DNA of 64,000 nucleotides, taken from assembly GCA_036571765.1 (NCBI GenBank), contig BROE01000007.1, forward strand, positions 3,415,747-3,479,746, in the 5' to 3' direction. Under the pieces are notes generated by a model, which ran no database searches, had not been told where the DNA came from, and worked only from the letters and a program-made list of their open reading frames with translations. Source of the stretch: Plecoglossus altivelis. Its lineage: Eukaryota; Chordata; Actinopteri; Osmeriformes; Plecoglossidae. Numbering within the stretch: the first letter of the stretch is position 1; each line of letters opens with the position of its first letter. Position numbers and translations under genes: made by a program. Shown here piece after piece: positions 51,633-63,445 of the stretch.

Positions 51633-52900
51633 AACAGCCTTATCGCAGACGAGAACGAGAGACAGAGAGCGAGAGAGAGGGGGGGGGAGAGAGAGAAAAC
51701 GTTTTACTTTAACATTACATATAATTTTTAATAATTGAACGCTTTAAAAACGTATTAGGATATTAAAGATGATTGCTGGGAGGAAGGTTGGGGCTTCTAT
51801 GTCGAATAACGGCGTGACGAAAGACATAATGGTAGGCAATTCAGTCAAGACAAAATTTCACAGGGAAAATTTTATTGAGATTTATTTATTTTTTTTTCAT
51901 TTTTTTTACTTGCCAAGTCATTAAAATGAAAAGTACTCCCCCTAGTGGCTCAAAGATGAAACTACTTCTAAATTAGGCAAGGAGCATCATCCGTTGTATA
52001 AACTTTGAACATCTTTGTATCAGTCTTAGTGTCAGTATCAGTCTTGAAGAGGCCGGTACGTTTTCATGATGACGTCAACTTCAAATTACGGGTTGATGAC
52101 GTATCAGCATCATCTTGCACATTTCAGTCAATGAACACGGTAAGGTTGTACCGTTACACCTCTGACCAGTAGGTGGACTCCATGGCACGTGCGTGAGTAC
52201 AACAGTCAGAGAAATGTTGTGAAGGACAGCCCATCATCATCAGTTCAGGATCCATGACTGGACAACCTCATGTTTTTTCAAAGGTCTTCTATATCGGAGT
52301 GGCGTCCTGTAAAACGACTGTAATAGGCTATTGGTAACAGCGTGCTTAATAGCTGGACCCTGGTCTGACCATCTATGGGGGACTAGTCAGTTACAACTAG
52401 CTGCTTGGCGACTCCGTGCAGTTGCGCTCTGCCGCTGGCGCGCATCAGTAGCCAACGCTCTTGCCTCTCCGCCCACTTTTTCAAAAAGTGGTCTGCCCAA
52501 AGTCAACTTTCAACAAGCTTTTCAACTTTCAGGACACTTGCATCCTCGCAGGAGCGTGGACGATCCAACGAACGGACGAACTATTCCTCGTGCTGATGTC
52601 GATTCCAACACGGTGGATTCGGTGGCAGAGAAGGCTGTAACCTTAGTTACCTGCTCTAGCTTTTGAACATCTGCAAGAGACCCAAACATCTGGACGACGT
52701 GTCATGGAATGCGCCCGCGAGACCGCAGCTGACGCGGGGTGCGCTTTGCCCGCGGTGTCTTGATGAACAAGACGACACACAACAGCAGGTCTTATAATCA
52801 ACAACCCGTACAGAGGTTAGGCTGTGGGTGTGTGAATGAACGCGTTAACAAGTAGGGCTTGTCCTTGACGATACTGAAAACTTTGGTTTGATTGCGCTAC

Positions 52901-55424
52901 ATGAATTCCGGACAGATGAGTCCAGAGGAACTGAGGTCTCTGCCGCCAAGGCCACCTGGGCACGCGACCGGACTTTTACCTGCAAGTTCGCCCAAGAGAC
53001 GCTTTGTTAAACTTCGAAGAAAAACGAGTGAAAATGGATCACTGCAGTGAGTCATCTGTTTTACTCCAATTCACACAGAAATCACCGCTGTTTAAACCAA
53101 ACTTTCAGTGAGGTTTAAACTTCTTTAAAAAATCAATGGTTCCTCAATTACATTATTATATTCCGATAGAGTATGTGGGGCTATAATATCATTATACACA
53201 CTCACACATGCATTTATACCCATGAAGTGACGTAACTGTAGAAATCTTTAAGCCTTTATTGAAATAAGAAGCTTACAAGATTGCTGGGAAATAAACTGCC
53301 CTGCGTTATTTCATCACAAACTTCAGCAGCGGTGAGAAGGACTGACAGACGGTGAATACTGCGGCTAGTTAGATACGACTAAGTATGAATGGGTTAGAAA
53401 AGTGAGGCCATTAGAAATATGAATGTGAAAGTGATTTACGGTATTGTCGTTACTATGCGGTTGGGAACCCTCATGATCGGTTGAAGAAAGGGTCTGAGAA
53501 GGCTTTGGGAGACATATTGTCGAGGAGCTCTTGAACGGTTTGGTGGAATAATTCCTTTCGATTTGTTTGTCGCAGTATTTGGAAAGATAATGGGAAGTTT
53601 TCTGCTGTGTCTTGACTCCTCAACCGCACTTGTTGTTTTCACTCTCTTTCTGTCTTTCCCTCTCTTTCCCTCTTTCTCACTCGAGGTGTCCGTTTGCTTC
53701 CTTGGTGAATCACTGCCCTGTCGCTGTCTTTCCTGAATTCTACATTCCTGTTCCCGTGTCACTCACCTTACCTTGTCCCCCTGTCCTTCCCTGCCTCCCT
53801 GCCTCCTTCCCTGCCTCCCTCTCTGTCTTCCTCTCTGCCTCCCTGTCTCCCTTCCTCTCTGCCTCCCTGTCTGTCTTCCTCTCTGCCTCCCTGTCTCCCT
53901 TCCTCTCTGCCTCCCTGTCTTTCTTCCTCTCTGCCTCCCTGTCTCCCTTCCTCTCTCCCTCCCTGTCTTTCTTCCTCTCTGCCTCCCTGTCTCCCTTCAT
54001 CTCTGCCTCCCTGCCTCCCTCTCTGCCTCCCTGCCTACCTCCCTTCCTCTCTGCCTCCCTCTCTGCCTCCCTGCCTACCTCCCTTCCTCTCTGCCTCCCT
54101 GCCTGCCTCCCTGCTTGCCTCCCTCCCTCTTCACCTCCCTCCCTCTTTTTTCCCTTTGTTTCTTCCTCTTTGGGTCCCCCTCCTCACCTCTCCTGTCCTC
54201 CTCCCTCCCTTCCTCCAGGTCAGGCTCTTCTGGGTCGTCCACAAGGTCGCACGAAAGTGTGGGAGTCAGACAGCCGAGCCGCAGTCGCATCCGTCGCCAT
54301 ACCAACCGCCTGTCAGGTGTCTTTCAGCGTGGCTCCACCCCAAACTCCACCCCCATGTCGCTGACCGGAGAGGGCAGGTCACCTCTTCCTGGCTATGCCA
54401 GAAATGACAGCTGTACGTTGATGCCTAACGTGAATTACACTGCTGTCTCATTCTTCTGCTGGGTTGTTTCTGTCTTGAAGAACCATTCTCAGGTTCTGTT
54501 GGACCGATTTAGGGTTCCAAACAGAACCTTATTGAAGGTTCTTCCCAGGCAGTAACAGAAGGGTCATCTGATGAGGCTTCTGTATATCACATACTTTAGT
54601 GTAAAGTATGTGGTAGGTTTAATGTCTAAGTATGCTCATGCACTGCTCAGTAGTTAACGTCCCTTCACTGTTTTGACCTCTCCAACATGGCCGCCTAGTG
54701 ACCCCTGTCGACCTACCGGTCACCGAGGACCCCTCCGAGCTATCCAATCAGATCACGGCTCCGGGCATCCTCAAGATCTTTGGCAGTGAGATCTGCGAGG
54801 GAGCCCACTACAAGAGTGTCCTTGCCACCACGCACTCCAGCGCCAAAGAGCTGGTCAAAGAGGCCCTGGAGAGGTGTGTGTGTGTGGGTGTGTGTGTGTG
54901 TGTGTGTGTGTGTGGATGTGGGTGTGGGTGTGTGTGTGTGTGTGTGTGGGTGTGTGTGTGTAGGTGTGTGTGTGTGTGTGGGGAGGGGGGGGGATTATTG
55001 GCACTGGGGATGCGATTAATGCATGTGTGAATGTGTGCATTTACTGTTCATGTGCGAATGCCTCCGTGACCTCCGCAACCCAACGCTGTTAGATGGTGCC
55101 TGGCTGCGTATCAAAGGCACTCCGACGAGCTGTTGGTATGACTCATGTTCCGACGGATCGTCCGTACGAAGCATGTTCTGTAGGTTGGTTCCACGAGAAC
55201 ATGTGGATTGTGTTTTACGAGCAGGGAACAATGGAGACGAAGCGCTCTGGAATAGAAATCAGCCGAACTATTGTTCTCCAGGTCCAGCTGTTTGTCATAA
55301 CATGCTGAGAGCATGCATGCCAGAACCAGCGCTTACATGGGAGATGTGGAAACATTCTAGAACAGACCACAGACGTCTGGAGGCCGGACTGCTCAGACTC
55401 TCTCTCTCTCCTCCCTCTCTCTCT

Positions 55425-55468
<44 letters not shown>

Positions 55469-55702
55469 GTCTCTCTCTCTCCTGTCTCTCTCTCTCTCCT
55501 GTCTCTCTCTCTATCCTCTCTCTCTCCTCCCTCTCTCTCTATCCTCTCTCTCCTCCCTCTCTCTCTACCTCCTCTCTCTTTCCCTACTGTCTCACTCCTC
55601 TCTCCTCTCTGTCTCCTCTCTCTCCTTGCACTCTCTCTTCTCTCTATCCCCCTCTCTCTCTTTCTTTCTTTCTCTCCCTCTCTCTTTCTCTCTCCCTCCT
55701 CC

Positions 55703-55766
<64 letters not shown>

Positions 55767-56923
55767 GTCTCTTTGGTGAGAAGAGCTTCTGTTGTTCCTC
55801 TATCCTAGGCACACACACATGCATACACACAACCACACACACATACACAAACATGCACATGCACATACACACACATACTCACACATATGCAAACCAATAC
55901 ACCCACAAATAACTTGTTGCTGTTGGTAACAAGGTCAGCCATGGAGAACCTTTGGAGCTTGCAGAGTAGAACACAAACCATTCGAAATAGTTCTTCCATC
56001 TTAATGCTTTTCTATGTATAATACGGTATATTATGTATAATATGGTTGTGGTGAATATAGTAATTCCAGGTCGTACTAAAAGATTCTCAATACAACACTG
56101 TGCAAAAGGATCAGGATTATTTTCAATTGTTTTAGTCTGTTCCCAATCAAATCAATCTTTACTTCACGGTCTGGCAGTAAACTGCTTAGAACGAGCTGTT
56201 GGCTTTTGGATGTTGTACTGCTTGCCAACTAATTAATAACGTTACTTGTAGTTTATGGTAACAAATGTTTGATCACTCAGGTATGGACTAGGCAAGCACG
56301 AGGCGGAGTCTTATGTTCTCTGCGATGCCATTGGCCATGTGAGTGAACACCAATGGCGGATGGAATGCTTCCGAGTGGTCGGCGACAACGAGAAACCCCT
56401 CCTCCTGCAGTCGCTATGGAAACCCCGCGAGGGTTTGGCACGGCGTTTCGAGATCCAGCGAAGGAGCACTGTGGAGGAGAAGAGGGCCAGGGAGAAAGAC
56501 ACCGTCACCGCTGGTAACACCGCCCCGTCCATCACACCTGGGGTTCGAATCAAACACACTCTGAAAGGCGGAGTTGAATTGAACCAAGTAGAGTTGAGTT
56601 ATGCCTGGTCTAGTAATGCCCCTGGTCAGGATTGAAACAGCTGGGAAGCGCTGTAGGGGTGCGTCCTGTTATGTGTTTGTTTTACTGTGGCCCCAGCTCG
56701 TGATAGTAGCCTATCTGTGTTCGTTTGCTCTGGTCTGGTCAGAAGGTGATGCTCTTTTCCCATCAAACCTGTCGCTCTTTCCACCAGAGACTGTTTCCTG
56801 TTTGTAGCTTACACTGTTGACTCTGGCACACACATACTCACTCCCTCCCTCACTCGCTCACTCACTCACACAATCTCACACACATAAACACATTCATAAT
56901 CACACACATATACACACACCCAA

Positions 56924-56975
<52 letters not shown>

Positions 56976-57879
56976 ACACACACACACACACACCTCTTTG
57001 CACCATTAAAAATACTCATATCGAGGTTTCCCTTTTCCAGACTGTGTTTATAGATGTGTGTACAGTGGATGTGGTTGTTTGAACAGGCCTGCCTCAGCCC
57101 CTCAGGCCCTTGTTTACCCTCCCCCCCCCATCCCCCAGGCATCAACGCCCAGGCTCGGAAACTCCAGAAGAGCCGTTCGCGGGTCAGTTCGACCCTGATG
57201 GAGAGGGCCCTCGGCCGGGGCCACAATCTGTGGAGGAGTCTGAGCGAGCTGGACCTCAGTGACGAGGCCCCTGCCTTGGCCACGCAGAACCCCGCTCAGA
57301 ACCACCACCCAGAGAAGGAGCCCGCGGAGAACCCGGAGAGGAGTTTGAAGGACAACCACAGACAGGGTCAGGTTTGGAACCAGGATGCGAGCGTTGAAAA
57401 AAACCCTCGGGATGACAGTGTTCCTGGCTCTTGTCAGAAGGAAGAGACGGAGAGAGCACTGGCAGAGGGGGAGAAGAGAGGGGCGAGGGAGGGAGAGGAG
57501 TGGGAGAGGGAGGAGACGGAGAGCAGTGACGATAACGTCGCACAGTACTGCATTCATCCTCCTCACGACTGCCCTTACCTCCTCCTGCTGCGAGGGTACA
57601 GTCTCACACAGGTAACCCTATGCTACCCCCCCCACACACACATACACACACACACTCATACACACACACACTCACATACAGACATACACCCATACATATA
57701 AGCTCAGGGTGTTTAAAGCAGGCCAGTGTTCAGAGCAAGCTGCAGGTTTGCGGTGTGTTTAGTCTATAAACATGAAGACCGTTGATCACCGAGGTAAACC
57801 TCTTTCTTCTGGTTCCATGGTGACCTGAGAGACTGAACATGCTTCAACTCTGGTTGGAATCACAGTCACACAGTCACGT

Positions 57880-57911
<32 letters not shown>

Positions 57912-60852
57912 ACGTACACACACACACACAGACACACACACACACAGACACACACACACACACAGGCAGGAGTACCCAGATGCTTTAATGATGTTTCAGG
58001 ATGCGGTTGGATGACGATATTCCATCACAGGCATGGCTCTCATCTGTGTCTGTCTCCGTGAACAGAAAACAGCCACGGGAACATGTGAGGCATGAGATGG
58101 AGATACGGCCCTGGTCTTTCTCTGGAAAGATACACAGAGAGAGACGGACAGAGAGACAGGGAGAGAGAGAGAGAGAGGGCGAGGGAGAGAGAGACAGGCA
58201 GAGAGGGAGAAAGAGACAGGGAGAGAGGGGGAGAGAGCAGAGAGTGACGCAGAGAAAGATCAGTGTGTACCTAAAACCGCGTGTGTGAAAACACAGAACA
58301 GGAAGCAGAAAGGGACGACAGTGGCCCTGTTTCCTGTCTGATTACCACTGGGCACTGAGTGATTCAAATTGCCACACTCACACTCACTCACACACACACG
58401 CACACACACAACTGTTAAGGAGCTATCTGGAGCTATCACACACAAATTGAACACACACACAAGCATACAACTGTACCTCACCAAATTGGTCTTCAAACTG
58501 CTCACAGTGGAATCGAATTGAACTGATATCACACACAGGAAAAGTTGATGGAATAATTGTTTTAACTTGCCCCTGTGCTGCGGTCATGAACAATTAGATC
58601 TGGAGGGAGGAGACATATTTGGGGAATAATTCAGTAATTCGGGCTAAGTTGGAAAATACAAGCTTAACAAAGGGGGGGGGGGAGGTTAATCTTCTCATGC
58701 TGGTCCTGTTGTCATGGTGATTAATCAGAACCTGTTTGCTGGGCGCACTGGGATCACTGCCAGTATACGCCACCAGACCTCAAGCGATCAGATTACTGCC
58801 GGACATCGTCCATGATTCGAACTGACATAGGTCCCATGTTAGAGCTATTAGACATGTTAACGTAATGAGGTATGGAAATATGATCCCATATTGCAGACCA
58901 GAATATCTCTTTCTCACACCCTTACACCTCTTCGCCCCCTCTCCTCCCTCCCCCCGCACACGTCACTCCTTAACCACTCCCCCCATCTTCCCTCAGGACT
59001 TTGTCATCTACTTGCTCGGTGGGTCAAACACCGTGATTGGCCAGCGCTGCGGGGATGGCGAAGCGTCCAAGGTCGACATCCAGCTCTCCGGCCCCGACGT
59101 CCAGCCGAGGCACTGCTGCTTGCGTCGCCGTGGCAACGGGAACTCCACCTGGCTCCGCCCCTTCGGCGGTGCTTCGGTGACGAGGAACGGGGAGACCGTC
59201 ACTGAAGAGGCGGAACTGGGCAGCGGTGATGTCATCGGACTGGGGGGACACTATTTGTTCCTGTTCAAAGACCCCGTTGGCCTGGTGACGACACCCCAGG
59301 TATGTACTCTACGTCTGGATACATGTCCAGAGTTGACAACGCACACACGCACCAACATGTTTCAAATATGCTTCCATTCTAAATCTGTGTCCTAAACATT
59401 CAAACAGGATGCCAACTCTGACCCTCCTGATCGCTCGCTCGCTACCGCCCCCTGGCTGTCTAGCTGCACCCCTACACCCCCTCCAGCAGAGCTCCTCTGC
59501 TCCACCTGCTCCTCATCAGCCCCCTCCCCCGGCCCCCACGCACCCAAGGCCCCCCAGAGCCCCCAACACCCCCAGACACCCAGACCCCCCCAAACAACCT
59601 CCAGAAGGTCCCCCCCTTACCTGAAAGACCCCTGGGGCCAGGACCTGACCCTGCGCTATAGCACGCAGCACGAGGAGCGTGTCATCGCAGAGATAGTTGC
59701 CATGGCGGGTGCCGGTGAAGAGCGTCCTCCGCTGAGCGTGGCGTTCCTGCTGTGTGTGTGCCTGCAGTACTCGGCCGCCCGGCTTCACACCTCTGACCTC
59801 CGAAGGCTGCTACTGCTCACCGCCAGCCAGGTCCAGAACACCATGTGGGTGAGTTTTGGTGTGTGTGTGTGAGTGTGTGTGTGTGTGAGTGAGTGAGTGA
59901 GTGAGTGAGTGAGTGAGTGAGGGTGAATAGATACTTAGAGGTAGGGCTTCTTTAAGCTTGAGGATGATTTCATTGGTTGATGTATGTGTGTTTTTTGTTT
60001 CACCAGGAACACACTAAGGAGCTGGCTAGCGGTCAGTCTGAACGGTAAGTTTGTCCTTCTCATCTTCAAAACAATCTTCATATAACGACGGACTGTGTTG
60101 TATCGCTCTATAGCCCTGTGCCGCTCATGAATAGATACGAATAGAGATGTAAGTAGACATGCTGAATCTTCGTCCAGATCTGTGTTGATATGCTCCAGTC
60201 TTTGCGCGTGCTGCGCGGGACTCCAATACCAACAATGCTTTGCATCCAACCTCAGCCTGTTGCTGCCTCATCCTCTCATTGACACAGGAAGGGCTCAGCC
60301 CCAGAGGAGCAGCCAGGTGTGGCCGTGGCAGAGCTGCTGACGGCGCTGCGCCCCCTGGTGGTGTGGATGTCCAACACCCTGGAGTTGCTCAACTTCATTC
60401 AGCACCAGCTGCCCCCCCTGCTGGCCTGGAGGAGTCGCAGAGAGCAGCAGGAGCTGGGGGAGGAGCTGGGGGAGGAGGAGGAGGAGGAGGAGAACATGGG
60501 TAATAAATACCGCCTTTGTAACGCCGTCAAGTTGATCGATTACTTAACGTGTCCCTTGTGAACTTCAACAGTCCTGCACACGTTCATGGACGTTTTTGTA
60601 TCCACAGAAACACCATTGTCTTTACTGGTGTCTGTTAACCTCTGCGTATTTGTATGCATGTATGTTTAATGGACGGATTGTCTTGCATACGTGAAGAGAG
60701 TGTATTTTACATTTGTGTTTGTGTGTGTGTGTGTGTCAGCCCTGTTGGAAATGCGTCTGTCGTGCGTGCGGACAGCCAGTGAGGAAACCATGACAGTTCT
60801 GGAGGAGGTTATCATGTTGACTTTCCAGCAGTGTGTCTACTACCTCACCAAG
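52901..60852 (+). CDS. rasip1: RASIP1-like Ras/Rap-interacting protein (RA-FHA-DIL), 3' end not in window
   Basis: Ten coding exons: 52901-53046, 54219-54412, 54699-54873, 56281-56513, 57139-57611, 58997-59299, 59408-59848, 60007-60044, 60288-60499, 60740-60852. All introns are GT-AG with matching phases; 776 codons, against a human total of about 960. The start MNSGQMSPEELRS has an in-frame TGA 12 bases upstream, and exon 1 joins in phase to SGSSGSSTRSHESV. Domains: basic Ser-rich N-terminus, RA (about 134-231), acidic low-complexity part, FHA-like (about 388-500), Pro-rich linker (about 510-575), start of DIL (about 600 onward). Family role: Rap1/Ras effector at endothelial junctions that restrains RhoA signalling. 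RADIL is the paralogue; EVIMLTFQQCVYYLTK and DVIGLGGHYLFLFKDP resemble RASIP1 more. The DIL remainder must lie beyond 60,852. Confidence 0.9.
53047..54218. other. rasip1 intron 1 with pyrimidine-rich VNTR
   Basis: The first 550 bp are unique. From about 53,640 to 54,150 the DNA is C/T-rich with GCCTCCCTGTCTCCCTTCCT-type units repeated about ten times, preceding the polypyrimidine tract and acceptor TTCCTCCAG of exon 2. The 250-residue open frame across it is a by-product of the repeat. Confidence 0.8.
54699..56513 (+). CDS. rasip1: rasip1 exons 3-4: Ras-associating domain
   Basis: Exons 54699-54873 and 56281-56513. The first carries APGILKIFG and HYKSVLATTHSSAKELVKEA; the second carries YVLCDAIG, FRVVGDNEKPLLLQSLW and LARRFEIQRR. 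These follow the beta-alpha ubiquitin-like order of RA domains and correspond closely to remembered RASIP1/RADIL sequence. RA domains bind GTP-loaded Ras or Rap. The Arg of LER is split across the intron. Confidence 0.9.
54874..56280. repeat. rasip1 intron 3: GT, CT and CA tracts
   Basis: A GT-rich tract starts at the exon-3 donor itself (54,874-54,990), so the 5' splice site AG/GTGTGT is part of the microsatellite. A CT-rich tract occupies about 55,400-55,770 and a CA tract 55,807-55,890. The parts 55,020-55,390 and 55,900-56,280 are unique and show no exon. Confidence 0.85.
57612..58996. other. rasip1 intron 5
   Basis: Contains CA-rich DNA at 57,630-57,690 and 57,870-57,965, a GA-rich tract at about 58,130-58,250, a short CA tract at 58,380-58,410 and otherwise unique sequence. 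No exon recognised. Intron 4 (56,514-57,138) likewise holds only CT/CA repeats (about 56,930-56,995) and unique DNA. Confidence 0.6.
58997..59299 (+). CDS. rasip1: rasip1 exon 6: FHA-like domain core
   Basis: A 101-codon phase-0 exon. Motifs in order are DFVIYLLGG, TVIGQRCG, VDIQLSGPDVQPRHCCLRR, ASVTRNGETV and DVIGLGGHYLFLFKDP. Spacing and the G-R, PRHC and N-G elements fit an FHA-type fold as annotated in RASIP1 and RADIL. Whether it binds phosphothreonine is not evident from sequence. Confidence 0.88.
59408..60852 (+). CDS. rasip1: rasip1 exons 7-10: proline-rich linker and start of DIL domain
   Basis: Exons 59408-59848, 60007-60044, 60288-60499 and 60740-60852. Exon 7 begins with a Pro/Ser-rich segment, then LTLRYSTQHEERVIAEIV and a helical stretch with VAFLLCVCLQYSAARL. 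The tiny exon 8 encodes EHTKELASGQSE. Exon 9 carries LVVWMSNTLELLNFIQ and a run of Glu; exon 10 carries SEETMTVLEEVIMLTFQQ and YYLTK. These match the first part of the dilute (DIL) domain in RASIP1. The following DIL exon was not found. Confidence 0.88.
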
Positions 60853-61596
60853 GTACACACACACACACACACACACACACCAGACGACCCCACCATAACA
60901 TGCAGACATTAGCTCTCTTTCAATTCCACAGGCTCAAGCAAAGAAGCCTCTTGCCCTGACCAATCAGAAGCTTTTGTTTGGTAACAATGGGTTTTCATTT
61001 TAACGAGACCAGCATGGTTTCAGATCTCGCTGATAGTGGTTTGGCATTGGCTTTCTCATCTCAGAATGTGAGGCTTTTTGCTGTCCATCGCACTGCAAAC
61101 TTGGTCCATAGCTGAAGGTCCATGCATGAACCCCAGTTTTTGAACTGCTTTCGGAACACCGGTGGTTTTCAAACATTTGGAGTTCTAAAACTGGAGCTGT
61201 GAAAACGGACGTTATTTTAAGCGATGGCTAAAAACTGGAAAGGCAAAACTCACACAAGCACAACATTCCTTTTTTAAAACAGCTTAAATATTCGATCGTC
61301 TCGGCCGTCAGGGGACGTGATGGTGGTGCGAGAAAGAATAATAATCAGGGAGATGGAGAATAAAGAGGCCTTCTACCGAGGGAGCTGTCTGATAGACCTG
61401 CCTGCTAGCCCTGCCACACTCAGGCCTTTATGATAGGGGACACAGCACAGCAGAGGCATTGTGCTATGTGTGTGTGTGTGTTTCTGTGTGTATGTGTGTG
61501 TTTGTGTGTGTGTCTGTGTTTCTGTGTGTGTGTGTGTTTCTGTGTGTGTGTGTGTCTGTGTGTGTATTTCTGTGTGTGTGTGTGTCTGTGTGTGTG

Positions 61597-61627
<31 letters not shown>

Positions 61628-62689
61628 CTGTGTGTGTGTTTCTGTGTGTGTGTCTGTGTGTGTGTGTGTGTGTCTGTGCATGAGTGGCATCCTGTCTGTG
61701 TATGTATGTATGTGTGTGTGGGTGGGTGTATATTTGTGTCTGTCTTTGTGTGTATCAGTCTGTGTGTATTTGGGAGCCTGCCTGCATGTGTTTGCATATA
61801 TTGTATTGTGTATTTGTCTGTGGGAGCCTCTATCATCAGCTAGTGGGTCAAGTATTGCCAGATGGTTGAATATGAAAATGACTGAATCCTCACTGGTCTA
61901 AAATCCAATCTTATAAGATATGTCTATATAAGGAAACCAAATAGTCATGTAAAAATGTCATTTGCAACTTGCGTTTCCCACATCTAGACCAAGCAGAATC
62001 CGAACAGAGCATCACATGACAGCGAACGTGCCCTAACCCACATCTTCTACCCAGAGGACTGTCAAGATCAGACATCATGGCAACTGTAGACCTTCACGCT
62101 AACATCCACACCCATCACCTCCACCCTAACCCACATACCTCCACACCCATCACCTCCACCCTAACCCACACACCCCCACAGCCATCACCTATCCCAGACC
62201 TGACCCACTTTGTGACCATGGTACGCCCTGGAGCAGATGGCTAACGTGAGCATAGTGTCAGCTACTACGTGTCAGCTACTATGCTCACCTCAACGAGACA
62301 CACAGAAAGCGGGAGGCCAAGGAACGGTCCATATCTGTTTCCTGCTGAGGAAGGAAGAGGCAGGAAAGCTGTGTCATGTCTCGGAGGAGGAAACAACAGA
62401 CATTCCTGGAGAGTGTAACTGACGAGCCTCCGTCCCCTCAGCTGTGACAGGCGTATTTCTACGTGAGCAGAGTAGAGAGTGAGCGAGCGAGGGAGGGAAT
62501 TCGTGCGCGTGTGTGAGAGAGAGCGAGAGGGAAAGGGGCGAGAGATAAAGGTGCGAGAGAGACAGAAATAGATAGGGACAGGAGAACAAATCGAGTGAGA
62601 GAGTGCCACAGAGATAGGATGGAAGAATAGAAAAGAGAGAGACGGGAGTGAAATTCCCGAGAGCGAGAGACCTTACCACCTCCTTCAGG

Positions 62690-62789
62690 AGATGAGGCTC
62701 TCCCACAGTGTGGGTGATGGCTCCCTCGGTCTGCCAGTCCAGGTCTCCTGATGTCAGCTTACACCGCTTGCAGAGGTCCAGCCCCAGGC
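62690..62789 (-). other. Weak candidate antisense exon
   Basis: On the minus strand about 33 codons read GLGLDLCKRCKLTSGDLD then WQTEGAITHTVGEPHLLKEV, with a possible donor GAG/GTGGTAAGG and a poor acceptor TGGAG. The composition looks protein-like rather than repetitive, but I recognise no family and the acceptor lacks a pyrimidine tract. It may be chance. Confidence 0.2.
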
Positions 62790-63275
62790 CTCCAGGTTAC
62801 CGTGACACTGTGTGGTTTGCTGGTGACGGCTCTGCTTGCAGCCAGGGCTGGTAAGGCAGTGGGGTTGGGGGTGATTGTGTGGTTGTCTGGGTCGTTCTGG
62901 TCTCCCATCGATCATGGCTGATCTGTGGTTTTAGCTTGGCTGCACTCTATCACTCTGACAGCACACAACTGGACTCGGCAGAACACTTGGAATGTGCCGT
63001 GCGTGTGTGGGGAAGATGGAGAGTTGAAAATATGCGCGTGCGCGTGTTTGTGCAAGAGAATCTGCGATTGATGGCTTCCGCGTGCGCGTCCGAATTCATG
63101 TGTGTGATTGTGTATATGCATGGGTGTGCATGTGCACGTGTGTGTGTGTGTGTGTGGACATATGCATCGGAGAGAAAGACAGCCTGTCAGAGCGAACAGG
63201 AAGAGGACTGTTTCCATACTCAATACTCGTTTCCTCCAGAGCTGGCGTGGTCAGCGTATACTCCCATCTGAATCA

Positions 63276-63445
63276 CCCAGAGAAACACTAAAGAGACCAG
63301 CCTGGAACTCTCTCCTCCCACCAGAGAAACACTAAAGAGACCAGCCTGGAACTCTCTCCTTTCACCAGAGAAACACTAACAAGACCAGCCTGGAACTCTC
63401 TCCTCCCACTAGAGAACTCTCTCCTCCCACCAGAGAAACACTCTT
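63276..63445 (+). repeat. 44-bp tandem repeat, about 3.5 copies
   Basis: Units begin near 63,278, 63,322 and 63,366 with CCAGAGAAACACTAAAGAGA and contain CCAGCCTGGAACTCTCTCCT; a truncated, rearranged fourth follows. No coding role. Confidence 0.9.

Larger units (their letters stand above)
50410..52900. other. Head-to-head intergenic region between abcc3 and rasip1
   Basis: Should include both 5' UTRs and promoters. Visible contents are a poly-C run (51,234-51,267), a dispersed repeat (51,530-51,632) and GA-rich DNA near 51,660-51,700. I see no convincing TATA box for either gene. A coding exon upstream of 52,901 is not indicated, since an in-frame TGA lies 12 bases before the rasip1 ATG. Confidence 0.55.

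Noticed and set aside
53612..54364. A 250-codon Leu/Ser/Pro-rich open frame on the plus strand
   Set aside because: It is mostly a pyrimidine VNTR; only its last part overlaps rasip1 exon 2.
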